Below are positions 22,291-32,600 of a DNA stretch of 64,000 nucleotides, piece after piece (position 1 is the stretch's first letter; every line of letters begins with the position of its first letter). The notes under the pieces are model-generated. The model made no database searches and was not told the origin of the DNA. It saw only the letters and a list, made by a program, of their open reading frames with translations. Origin of the DNA: Papio anubis (Eukaryota; Chordata; Mammalia; Primates; Cercopithecidae); NCBI RefSeq assembly GCF_008728515.1, contig NC_044989.1:70953754-71017753 (forward strand), in the 5' to 3' direction. The translations under genes were made by a program, and so were the position numbers.

Positions 22291-22530
22291 TATAAAGTTC
22301 AAGAGCAGACAAAATTAACATGATAGAAGTCAGAATAGTGGTTACTTTGCAGGGGTAAGAGGAACAAGGGAGCTTTCTGGGATGTTAGAAGCATTCTGTA
22401 TCTTTATCTGGATGGTAGTTACACTAGAAAATGCATGTGAAAAAATTCATTGAGCTATACATTTAAGATTAGTGATTCCACATATTTTACTGAATATATA
22501 TTATACCCCTACTAAAAAGTAGAAAGAAAA
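22291..22530 (+). repeat. L1M 3' UTR (segment 3)
   Basis: AGTTCAAGAGCAGACAAAATT, CAGAATAGTGGTTACTTTGC, TGGATGGTAGTTACACTAG and GAGCTATACATTTAAGATTA are the L1M 3' UTR that continues the element broken by the Tigger insertion. Confidence 0.85.
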
Positions 22531-22919
22531 AACAGAAAAAAGTGCCAGAGTATTAAGTGTATAACCAGACTGTTATGAGAAAACTGGCATACACCACCAC
22601 CCTATTTTTTGGGGAAAGGGACAAGAATGACATAAGGAAGTTTTTAATGGAAACTAAAATATAATAAATTAAAATCCACTTAGAGTTCGGTAAAAATCAG
22701 AATTAGTGCTGAAGAAAACTGAATTAGTTATAAGAATGAAAAAAAAAACAGGAAAAAACACCTCATAATTAAGATGAAAGGGGCAAGTCGTGAAAACAAG
22801 AGAGAAGATAATAGGATAGATTGGTGACCAACATTCAGCTAACTGACACCACTGAAGAAGAACCAGAACAAAGCAGACCAGAAATAATCAAAGATATGGC
22901 AGAAGAAAAGTATTTGAAC
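22531..22919. other. A-rich DNA, possibly degraded L1M ORF1 region
   Basis: The plus strand is strongly A-biased as in L1 sense strands, but I find no firm landmark. Confidence 0.35.
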
Positions 22920-23169
22920 TCTAGGTACTAGCAGAAGAATTCTTTGTGTCCCACTCAGAATTTGTGAACAGGAACCCATCCATGGCAGAACTGCGTAACT
23001 GACCACCATAGCTTATGCTCCCCTTTCCATGGCACAGAATTGTCAGCAGGCAGTTTCCCAGACAGGAACTACATTTCCCAGCTTTTCCTGTATCTAGGAC
23101 AGCCATGCACTAGTTCTCATTAATGAATGTTACACATGTTATTTCCACACCATTGTAGTTAAAAAGTCA
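22920..23169 (+). repeat. Old LTR-like repeat, 5' piece (split by L1)
   Basis: ATGGCACAGAATTGTCAGCAG, CCAGACAGGAACTACATTTCC and GCTTTTCCTGTATCTAGGAC are phrases of an abundant old mammalian LTR-like repeat. It ends at the target duplication AAAAAGTCA, and the same repeat resumes at 23641. Confidence 0.55.
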
Positions 23170-23640
23170 GTGACAGACTGGATTAAGAAAATGTGGCACA
23201 TATACACCATGGAATACTATGCAGCCATAAAAAAGGATGAGTTTGTGTCCTTTGTAGGGACATGGATGCAGCTGGAAACCATCATTCTTAGCAAACTATC
23301 ACAAGAACAGAAAACCAAACACCGCATGTTCGCATTCATAGGTGGGAACTGAACAATGAGATCACTTGGACTGGGGAAGGGGAACATCACACACCGGGGC
23401 CTATCATGGGGAGGGGGGAGGGGGGAGGGATTGAATTGGGAATTATACCTGATGTAAATGACGAGTTGATGGGTGCTGACGAGTTGATGGGTGCAGCACA
23501 CCAACATGGCACAAGTATACATATGTAACAAACCTGGACGTTATGCACATGTACCCTAGAACTTAAAGTATAATAATAATAATTAATTAATTAATTAAAA
23601 AAAAGAAAGAAAACAACCTCAAAAAAAGAAAAAAAAGTCA
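23161..23640 (+). mobile_element. 5'-truncated L1PA-type LINE with target duplication
   Basis: Begins in the ORF2 end (AAATGTGGCACATATACACC) and runs through the primate L1 3' UTR, with a G-run tract (23408-23429) and CCCTAGAACTTAAAGTATAATAA, to a complex A-rich tail. The flanking 9-bp repeats AAAAAGTCA are at 23161-23169 and 23632-23640. An 18-bp tandem duplication (GACGAGTTGATGGGTGCT) is at 23460-23494. Age is about L1PA5-8 by look. Confidence 0.92.
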
Positions 23641-23875
23641 TTATACCTTCTTCTCCCTTTTCTGCCAGCTAGCTATTGATGCTGGTGACCTTAGAAGCCA
23701 TTAGTTGAAGACGGCATGTGTTCCATCAGCCGAGGTCCCTGAATGACTGTGTGGAGCACAGCCTTCTCCTTAAGCTCCACCACAAACCAGAAACTACACA
23801 TTAGACACTTCTATTGTGTTAAGCTACTGACATTTTTGGATTTATTTGCTTAAGTAAATATAAAGCAATGGGAAC
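23641..23875 (+). repeat. Old LTR-like repeat, 3' piece
   Basis: GTGACCTTAGAAGCCATTAG, GAGGTCCCTGAATGACTGTG and TATTGTGTTAAGCTACTGAC continue the repeat interrupted at 23169. Joining the flanks at the single AAAAAGTCA gives a continuous element. Confidence 0.6.
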
Positions 23876-24440
23876 TCTCAGAGTTGGCTGATTGGAGAGG
23901 TACAACTACATTGGAAAACTGTTTAGATTACCCAATAAAGTTGAACATGTAGATACTCTTTGACCCAGCAGTTCAACTTCTAGTTATATATCCTATATGC
24001 AATGGATGTTTATAGCAGCATGGTTTACAGTAGTGAACAATAGGAAACCACCCAAATTTTCATCAAAAGTATGTCAGATGAGGGTTGAGCTCAGTGGCTC
24101 ATGCCTGTAATCTCAGCACTTTGGGAGTCCAAGGCAGAGGGATGGCTTGAGGCCAGGAATTCAAGACCCACCTAGGCAACATAGCAAGACTCTGTCTCTA
24201 CAAAAAATAAAATAAAAAGTAGGTCACATGAATTGTGACATATTCATAGCAATAATAAACCATAGAAAAATAAGCAAAACAAATTACAGATTATACAGTA
24301 ACATGGATAAATATAAAAACATAATATTTAGCTGAAGAAGCATGTTCCATAAGAATATATATAATATGATTCCATTTACATAAAATACAAAGATCAGGCA
24401 AAACTAAGCAATATACACCTATATCTTGCTTAAGGACTTT
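23876..24440 (+). repeat. L1M ORF2 3' end and 3' UTR, interrupted by an Alu monomer
   Basis: CTTTGACCCAGCAGTTCAACT and GTTTATAGCAGCATGGTTTAC lie before, and AACATGGATAAATATAAAAAC and CATTTACATAAAATACAAAG after, the monomer at 24082-24214. Confidence 0.8.
24082..24214 (+). repeat. Free left Alu monomer (FLAM-like)
   Basis: Only the left arm is present: GGCTCATGCCTGTAATCTCAG to GACTCTGTCTCTACAAAAAAT, directly followed by an A-rich tail. Flanking repeats AAAAGTATGTCAGATGA (24065-24081) and AAAAGTAGGTCACATGA (24215-24231) differ at two positions, so the monomer was inserted as such and is not a truncated dimer. Confidence 0.9.
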
Positions 24441-24689
24441 AACCCACTCTTGGAAACCCTGCTGCTAGATAAAAAGCCATTAAATAAAAGTACTTTTTCA
24501 TTCATTAACTTTCTCTGGGAAAATTATGATATACTCCATTGCAACCCAAGATACCTAAACAAATTGTATAGATAAAAATATGTTGATCAGGCAATGAAAA
24601 ATAAAAGCTCTAAAAGTAATAAACACCAGCCTGAAAGGAAACAAAAACTATCTTAAATGTATGTGTTGACATTGCATTCACAGAGATTG
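24441..24689. other. AT-rich DNA, unassigned
   Basis: A-rich, between two plus-strand L1M pieces; no landmark seen. Confidence 0.35.
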
Positions 24690-25340
24690 TAGAGAAGTCT
24701 ACTCAGAAAATATTCATGTTATTTAAATGGTCTTAGAACAAGAAAGGACAGAACATTTCTCAATGCACTTCTCAAAGCTGGTGTAACCCTGATACCAAAC
24801 TGGACAATGACTATGACAAAAAGAGAGAGATGACTTTAAATTATTGATCTGACCTAGGAATATAAATTTTTAGAAAATCATAAAGAAAATACTAGCAAAT
24901 TGAAATCATCAGAAATTTGAAAGAAATACTCCATGACCAAGTAGACCTTGTTGAAATAATGTAAGAATGGTATAATTATGGACATAAATGCTTAATTTAT
25001 CACATTGTAGGTCAAAGAGAAAAACAGGGTATTAATAGCTGTCAAAAGTAATTTGATAAAAGTCAATATTTACTTTTGATTAATCATCTAGTAAATTGGG
25101 AACAAGGGTTTTTTTTCTTAATATATATTTAAATAAAACTGACTGCCAATATTATTTTTAATGATAAACACTAGAGGTATTCCATTCAAACCAGGAAAAA
25201 GACAAGGAACATTCTATTGCCTATTCTTATCAGTTTTCTGGAAGTGCTAATAAATGCAATTAGATCTTTAAAGAAATTAAGTAGTGCAGGTTGGAAAAGC
25301 AGAGAGAAATGATCATTTTAAACATATTATCAAATTTTCT
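24690..25340 (+). repeat. L1M ORF2 reverse-transcriptase-region fragment
   Basis: GTGTAACCCTGATACCAAAC, ATAAAGAAAATACTAGCAAA, CCATGACCAAGTAGACCTTG and ATTCAAACCAGGAAAAAGACA-AGG follow the ORF2 order, in sense orientation with many indels. Confidence 0.78.
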
Positions 25341-25851
25341 ACCTGGAAGACTGTTAGATGGATGGAATGGAAGAGGCAGTCCTCCCTCAGTGTAGGCAGT
25401 AAGAGCGTGTATTTGCTGTGGAGAATTTTAAAAACTGATAAATTGACAAAAATCTGCCTGCTTTTATAATCACTTTAGAGGGACAGTTCTAAACAATACC
25501 AGTAATAAAATATTCCTCCTCCTAAAAAATACTCTAACTTCTAAACAATTGTTGCAGTTGTTGTTGAGTTTAAATAATGCATGTTTCCACTTAGTTGATT
25601 TTCATTACTTATCTATTAATAAACATTGTGTCCTACATGGAACTAATTGAGACCTCTCAGGTAAACAGTCAGCCCCTGATACATATAGATTCAGTTACAC
25701 AGGTTTGGAAAGTAAGTGTATAACAATTTAGAGTCATTTAATCCCATTTCAGAGGCACTTTATGTCTCCAATTCTGTGGCATTACATAGTCCTACACCGA
25801 AAGAGACTTGCAATAAACAACAATGGCACAGTGACTGTAAGGATAAAGAGG
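25341..25851. other. Unique DNA, no recognised feature
   Basis: No repeat phrase recognised. Confidence 0.4.
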
Positions 25852-26506
25852 TAGAACTGGAGTTACTTCAATTTAGTTGTGTGACCATTGCCAGAAGAAT
25901 TCAAAAGGGCAGAGTTTCAATGTCTTGATCATTTTCACTAAGAATAGAAACTCATTCTTTTTTTATTTTCCTTAACTGCTCCTTGTAGATTAGAACTACC
26001 CCATGGGCAGTGCGCTGACAGTAGCCTTAAACATTTTATTTATTTATTTTTGAGACAGAGTCTCGGTCTGTCACTCAGGCTGGAGTACAGTGACATAATC
26101 TTGGCTTACAGCAACCTCTGCCTCCCAAATTTGAGCAATTCTCCTGCCTCAGCCACCTGAGTAGCTGGGATTACAAGTGTGCACCACCATGCCCAGCTAA
26201 TATTTTGTATTTTTAGTAGAGATGGGGTTTTGCCATGTTGGGCAGGCTGGTCTTGAACTCCTGACCTCAAGTTATCTGCCCACCTCGGCCTCCCAAAGTG
26301 CTGGGATAACAGGCGTGAGCCACCGTGGCTCGGCCAAGAATGAAAACTCATTCTAAAGCAATGGATCAAGTAATGGCAATGTTTGCTATCATCCACCTAT
26401 TTTCTATGATTTTTGCATAAGAAGAAAAACTGCATAGGTTTTTATAAAATGTAATAGAAATAAATGATGAATTTCTTGGTGAAGATATTTAATGACACCA
26501 TCATTG
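25852..26506 (+). repeat. Local duplication, copy 1 (split by an Alu)
   Basis: 25852-25958 and 26336-26506 together match 28111-28370, about 88% identical by eye, including GACCATTGCCAGAAGAATTC, TCATCCACC and TTTTTATAAAATGTAATAGA. The first 107 bases align without gaps. It is not a repeat family I recognise. Confidence 0.85.
25959..26335 (-). mobile_element. AluS insertion with 3'-transduced flank
   Basis: A full-length AluS (26034-26335 on the minus strand) starts exactly at the right target repeat AAGAATGAAAACTCATTCT (26336-26354). The left target repeat AAGAATAGAAACTCATTCT (25940-25958) lies not at the Alu A-tail but beyond about 60 bp of non-Alu sequence (25974-26033) and a second A-tail (25959-25973). 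The duplicate at 28199-28217 shows the undisturbed site, so Alu plus extra sequence arrived as one 377-bp insertion. Confidence 0.88.
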
Positions 26507-27550
26507 TTTCTGAAAGTATAATTTCTACCAAATTCATCCTTGTCTTTTAGACTTTTCCAAATTGTTTGTATATCTGGTGCTTCATGTGATAAAAACTTTT
26601 GAAATTAAAATGAATTAAAAGTGGGTTTTTTCAACTATGAACAAAGATTGATAAATCTGGCCGTTTCATCCAATGAATATGAAGACGCACAAATATCATT
26701 TTTGATGAGGGCAGTGACAAATTTGTAGAGGTTGCGTCTCAAAACCAGAAACTATTGTTATTATTTTATAACTCATTTCTGTGCCAGACCACTATGTAGG
26801 TGTGTGTTTTCTCTTTTTCAAAAAATACATTGTTGTCATTAAAATGCATTAATTTATTGTTTTTCTTTGTTGTAGTATTTTATAATAATTGGTTTTTTAC
26901 TGGTGTGATAATATATAAAAGTTTCAATAAAAAAATCCACTGTTTCTGCTGTTATTATCTGTTTCATTATTACTATTAAAAATAATTTCATTGTATATAG
27001 GAGAGGGGGATTTTTAAAAACCCAGCCCGCTCCAGGTATCAAAAACGCTAGGTACACCAATGCCAATATTTTGAAGATATTAAATGGCTAACACAGCTTT
27101 CTCTGAGATCAAGCCCATTGCGTTGATTCTTTGTCTCATGGTCTTCATTACCTGCACAGAGCTATAATACTTTAAAGTTAGTCTGGGTTTCACATAATCC
27201 AGGTCCTTGGCTGTTCTTTCCAAATGTAGAAAATGGCTCTTGCTTCCAGGAAACTCCATTAGTAACTTTATTGGGAGCAACTTTAAAGGGTCAAATACAG
27301 CAGATGTTTAATGCTCAGTTCTTTATGTGCGCCAGTCCCCTGCACTGTGACATAGTGTCCAGCTCATTTTCTGAAGCGACAGTTGTCTCACAGTACAGCC
27401 TCTACCATAATACTTGGACTTACAAACAATAAAGGCAAATTTTCAAGATAGCACAGGTAAATTTCCAAATGAACAAATAAATGTTAAAGACAGCCTACAT
27501 CCTCAAAGCTTCCTGATGTTTGTCCTTGAATGTATGCACTGCACAGATAC
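26507..27550. other. AT-rich then mixed unique DNA
   Basis: 26510-27070 is AT-rich with no clear family; 27080-27550 is unique-looking. Nothing coding recognised. Confidence 0.4.
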
Positions 27551-27661
27551 AGGGTGACCAGCCGTCCCAGTTTGTATCCAGTTGAGGGTTTTCCCGGAAG
27601 GCAGGACTTTCAGTGCTAACACCAAGGAAGTCCAGGCAAACCAAGATGACTCAGTCATCCT
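27551..27661. mobile_element. Short palindromic DNA transposon fossil
   Basis: The left arm AGGGTGACCAGCCGTCCCAG and the reverse complement of the right arm (AGGATGACTGAGTCATCTTG) are diverged inverted repeats around ACTTTCAGTGCTAACACC. The architecture is that of a common mammalian MER-type palindromic element; its exact name is not recalled. Confidence 0.65.
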
Positions 27662-28110
27662 AAATGTAAGATTAGTTCATCCGCTCTGTATATATATTTG
27701 TAAAATGTGGGAATGCTTTTGGTGGCCAGCAATGTAAAACCCTCTTGATAGTTGTATGATCATTGTGGGTATTCATTTTCTTATATCACAAGTGACTGGA
27801 GGTTGGGAGATCAGGCTGCGTGTGCCACATACAATGCCATTCTTGTTCCAGGTCCCTTTCACATTTCTGGTTCTTTTGATTTTGTGATTGCTAGAATGTT
27901 TGCTATCCTCCAGGCATCATCTTAGTCCCAAGGCTAGAAAATATGGGACGAGAGGGAGATGAATGACACCAGCAGGCTTCTGACTTTGTCTCACGGGCCC
28001 CACTGTGTCCCCGATCCCCTGCTGGCTGTAGGAGTTGTTGTTAAATCTGGAATTTGCCTTATAGCCTCTAGGGTAAGGAAAGGAAGACGGGGGCTGGAAA
28101 TGGGCTCCTA
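27662..28110. other. Unique DNA, no recognised feature
   Basis: No recognisable repeat landmark or exon. Confidence 0.4.
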
Positions 28111-28370
28111 TAGAACTGGAGTTAATTCAATTCAGTCATGTGACCATTGCCAGAAGAATTCAAAAGTGCAAGGTTTGAATGTCTTGATCATTTTCACCAA
28201 GAATGGAAACACGTTCTAAAGCAATGGATCAAATCATAGCAACGTTTGCTATCATCCACCCATTTTCTACGATTTTGGCATAAAAAGAAAAACTTTGTAA
28301 GTTTTTATAAAATGTAATAGAAATTTATGATGAATTTCTTGGTGGAGATATTTTAGTGATAGCACTGTTG
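28111..28370 (+). repeat. Local duplication, copy 2 (no Alu)
   Basis: Direct-orientation partner of 25852-26506, 2.26 kb downstream, without the Alu insertion. Similarity starts at TAGAACTGGAGTTA and fades after TTTCTTGGTGGAGATATTTT. Confidence 0.85.
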
Positions 28371-29147
28371 TAACAATAGATGCAAGGAAGCCAGGGAGGA
28401 TCCCCTAGCGATAATCAGGTGGAAGGAGATGGTTACTTGGACCAGGGTGATACTGGTGGAGTTGGTGAGAATTTGGGGTGCATAGCAATGATAGGAATGG
28501 CAGGATTGACCGATGGTGGTGTGAGAGGAAGAGATTTCCAGCCTGAGCACCCGGGCAGTTGGAAATGCCACTTACTGCCATGGGGAAGAAAATGAAAGGT
28601 ACAATCTTTTTAGGGGGTGCAGAGGTTACTTTTGGACATGCTAAATTTAAAAGTAGATATCTAAGCAAACTTGCCAAGTAGGCAGCTGAATATACCAGTC
28701 TGGGCTGGAGGTATGGATTTTGAACCCTCATGAAACAAGAGGGTCTGTTTCATGAGTTGGGATTTTGTCCTACCAATGCTGAAAACAAATAGGAAAGGAC
28801 AAATAACCAACTTCATAATTAAAATCTTTAGGATTAGATGATTTAGCTTGGATCACACAACTGTAAAGACCAGATTGCATCTATTGGGATCCCCACCCGT
28901 GCTTTGGACTTCAATTGTGTTAACCTCTACATCCTCAGGAATTGCTCTGTAGCACATTGACATGTGATCCAGAAATGCATCAGTATCCGGTTTTTAACTA
29001 ATGTGATGTCAGTGAGTTTGTGACACAGCTGAAGCTGGAAAATCTCCTCCATGTCAATGGATTCAGGGAGGTCCCCCATAGAGGCCATAGGCCTTTGTTA
29101 TAGGACCTTGGCTCATCAAGAAACAAAAAGTTTTTAATATTTCTCAC
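28371..29147. other. Unique DNA, no recognised feature
   Basis: Contains one perfect 9-bp hairpin stem (CATGAAACA...TGTTTCATG, 28729-28754). Nothing else recognised. Confidence 0.4.
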
Positions 29148-29240
29148 CTATTCTAAAATTGTTTCTATGCCTTTCTGAAACTTTTTCCCTTTCAAGAAAA
29201 AGCCATGAGGGGCAAGGTCAGGGCTGGAGGCCTTCCAGCA
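29148..29240 (-). pseudogene. Possible mariner-like transposase C-terminal fossil
   Basis: On the minus strand a frame reads SSPDLAPHGFF followed by LKGKKF. Mariner transposases (D,D34D catalytic triad) carry a very similar block in which the third aspartate lies in (Y)SPDLAP and is followed by a DFFLF...LKG-R/K-F segment. Here the residue after the histidine is glycine instead of the usual aspartate, about six residues appear deleted before LKG, and a stop follows soon after. I see no terminal repeats and no clear upstream catalytic residues, so this is a short fossil or a chance match. Confidence 0.4.
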
Positions 29241-29439
29241 GTCTATGGTGGTGATAATGGGCATGCCTGCTGCGGTCCCCAGTCTCAGCCTTGCTATCTC
29301 CGGCTTGTAAAGCCTGGTTTGGGTACCAAGGGTGATACTAGGGTTTTCTGAATACAACTGTAACTTGCAATTAAGAGCAACCCAAAGTAAAATTTGGCAG
29401 CTGTGGAGGTCATGCTACCACCTCCTTACTTAGGAATGT
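29241..29439. other. Unassigned DNA beside the mariner-like block
   Basis: An open minus-strand frame continues to 29357, but I recognise no motif in it. Confidence 0.35.
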
Positions 29440-29620
29440 AAGTACTTTTTACACTCCTACCAGCATTCTGTGTGGCCAACTTTAATTTGCATTTCTTTGT
29501 GTACTAGTGAAATTGATCATTTTCTCAGTATATTCATCAGCTGTTCTTTTTTCTTCTTTAAATCCTGTCATTTTTAACCAAAATTCTTGTTATGTGTAGT
29601 CTATTGGTTTTATTTTTAGT
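29440..29620 (-). repeat. L1M ORF2 3' fragment
   Basis: TTTTTACACTCCTACCAGCA, AATTTGCATTTCTTTGTGTAC and TTGATCATTTTCTCAGTAT is the antisense of the late ORF2 region. Confidence 0.6.
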
Positions 29621-32600
29621 AGCGCATGAATTGAAATTGTTTACTCCATAAGAATTTCCATTTTTTTTCTGTTCTGTTCTAAACGGTCTCTGAATATATC
29701 CTGAATATCATCTTTGAACATTTTATTTCATTTCTGGTGGTAGCACTTTAGGAGTGTCCTGATGTTTAAAACCAGCTAACTTGTTAATCCGCCCCCGCCC
29801 CGTGAGTGGCCAACTGGAGTCAATGAAGAAGACTTCATTCAAATCTCCTCCAATATTGCTGCATTTGAGGGATTCGTATAACACAACTGAAATATCCATG
29901 ATCAAGCCAAGCCTTTTCTGTGTGGCTTCCTAATAAGATATATCTGCACAATGCTGTTTAACCATATCTACTTAGGCATTTTGGATTCTGCACAGTCTTC
30001 AAAAGTGTGTGCCTGAAACCAAACACCCAACTCACTCTCCACATACTTTCTTACATCTTCTGTGCATTTGGACATGGTGGAGGGATGTGGGGGTGGGGAA
30101 TGAGGAAGTGACTGCTAGGGGCCCTGAGGTTGTAAATGCTACCAAAGTCAGGATTTTTGGGGGAAGTAAAAAGCTATTTTAAGCAGACAAATTGCTGTCA
30201 CTCTAGTTTAGGTTAAACCCTACAAGCTTCTCTGGAGTTGCAGCTGTCTTTGTTCAGGTTGCGATAGCTGTAAAAATAATAGGGCCCATCACACAGAGCA
30301 CACATAGTCTTGTATTCTTTCCCATCAGCTCTAGGGTTCTGCTGGGGTTATAGAAACTGTTGCCCTTGCGATGGTCAAAATAAAACCATTCTGACCGAGG
30401 GCACCCTGACGCCACAATTTACGTAACCTCATAAATTCGTTAATAGATAATGTAGCATTTTTATAAGCTCTCTATGATGTTGTTGAAAGCTTGCTGATAG
30501 CATGAAAGAGGACAACTGAATAACAACAACAAAAATTCACCTTTCATCATCACAGCAGAAAGCATGGAGTATTTGAATCTCTAAGAATAGTTCTGCATTA
30601 AATCAACAAGTTGTCTACCTGGTGCTAAGACGGAGAGAGAAGAAAAGCGGATGGCACTTTAAATTCATGAAACTAGGTTTCCGTTTGGGAGCTGATACTT
30701 ACAGATACCCTAATAGGACTTCAGAAGGATCTAGGGAGCCTCCCCAGCCCAGTGAGTCTCAGGAAGAAATCTCTAATATCTCCCAGTCTGTGGCTTCTCA
30801 AATAAAGCGACTTCACTTAACTGCATGAAGTTTATCTTTATCCTCATATGCAGCTTGAAAACTATTCTCCCCCATCCATCTCTGCATCTGTGCCAACAAA
30901 AGGAAATATATATATACTTGTAAGCGTATATGTATTTATACGTATGTATGTATATGTGTGTACATGCCCCCCCCACACCAACTTGTAAGATAATAAAATT
31001 TTTTTCTGTCAAACTTCAAGCAAATGTTTAAAGTCTGAAGATAATTCTAGCTCCAAACATCACCCAAGCACAGTAGTCCACCAGGAAGCATAAAGCTGAT
31101 AATTTTCTCTTCCGGTGATCACAGCTGATTCAGCACTGTAGGATGTAGAGTGAAGATGAGAATCTAAAAACTCTGAATCAGAAGACAGAGCTGCAGCTTC
31201 TGAAAAACTTCCTGACTTTATGTGTATCTTTAGATACGCCTTGGAAACCCTGGAGTGTCATAGAAGTTTGATTTTTTCAAGTGGGCTGTGGATTTCATGC
31301 AGAGGTGGTAGAAATGCAGCGAGTCTACGCATTGTAATAAGGTGTTGCATGGGCGCCGAAGGGGCTTCTCCACCTGCTTTCATCTAGCACAGGCCCCCTT
31401 TTCCTCTCTCTCTTCCTGTCTCCTTTGCCCACCCTTCCTGCTCATCAGTCACATTTTTCCAAACATTTTTGCTCTGCAGGTGATTCGTTTCCCATCAGGT
31501 GACCCTTGCAGCACACAGAACCATGCTCAAATGTGTCTTCTGCGGATCATAGTTGCCAACTGACCTACTCGTCTTCCTCAAACCCTTTTTTGTGCTTCTT
31601 TCTTATAAACCTGCATGATGAAGAAGCTACAACAGGAAAAACGTGTGGACATGAAGGGAACTTGTGAGTAAGTGCTGTTGAGTACATGCCTGTGTGTGTA
31701 TACATGCTAGGGACACCTACCAGGGAGGTCCAACTGGATAAGGCCTTTGAGTAAGATTCTGATGGTATAAACCAATTTGGTTTACACACGCTTAGGAGTG
31801 TGACATGGTTTTCTCATCTTTTTGGAAAAGCTTCTACGTCTGAGGGATGTGCGTGAGGAGAGATGGGCGCAGGAAGTGGTGAGGGTGCTGGGTGTGAAGG
31901 TTTACATTGTATTTGGAAATCAGCTTCAGGTTTGGTGTTGTACATTTTTCTGAGAGTTTTAGAGCTAGTGTTTCTTAATTTTTGAGTCTTTTGTAAAATA
32001 TTATCAAACAGCCAAGATTAAGAGAGAGATGAGGGCAGGGAAGGGGGTTTGAGGCTGCTGAAGCCCCAGATTCTGATGTAAACCCCAGAGGGGTTTCAAT
32101 TCAGGGATCTCAAACCCTTATCTGAGCTTTATTTCTACTTTTCAGAGGGTTTCCTCACCACTCACCCTACCCCACCCACAGAAATAGTCATTTCAGACCT
32201 ACGGGGGTGGAAGCATTTTCTGAGAACCGGGTTGGGTACTGGTAGTTTCTGGTACAATCTTTTAGCAAGATAGGGCTATAAGAGATCTTAAACATCTTGG
32301 TTTAGTTTAGACATAATGGCTGCAATCTTACTTATGGAATGAAGATTAAAAGACATAACCAAAAAATGTTCGTGGGGGTGGGCTGAAGTGGGCTGCTGAT
32401 TAAGAGGTTAGCTTGATGACATTAAGATGAAAGTGAAGGGGTGGGGGAGATGGCTGGATTAATTAAAAACATATGGCCAGTGTATAGACTACAGATGCGT
32501 TTTCACAGTTTAAGGCTTCTGTTCCTGGTAAGAGATTTAATGTGAATATAACCCTTTAGGATATAGTCATTCCTTCTGTGGCCCTTTGCTTTAGTTGATG

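Noticed and set aside
29723..29905. Minus-strand 60-codon frame considered as part of the mariner fossil or a processed pseudogene
   Set aside because: It reads protein-like, but I could not match it to any family, and no frame links it to the mariner-type block.
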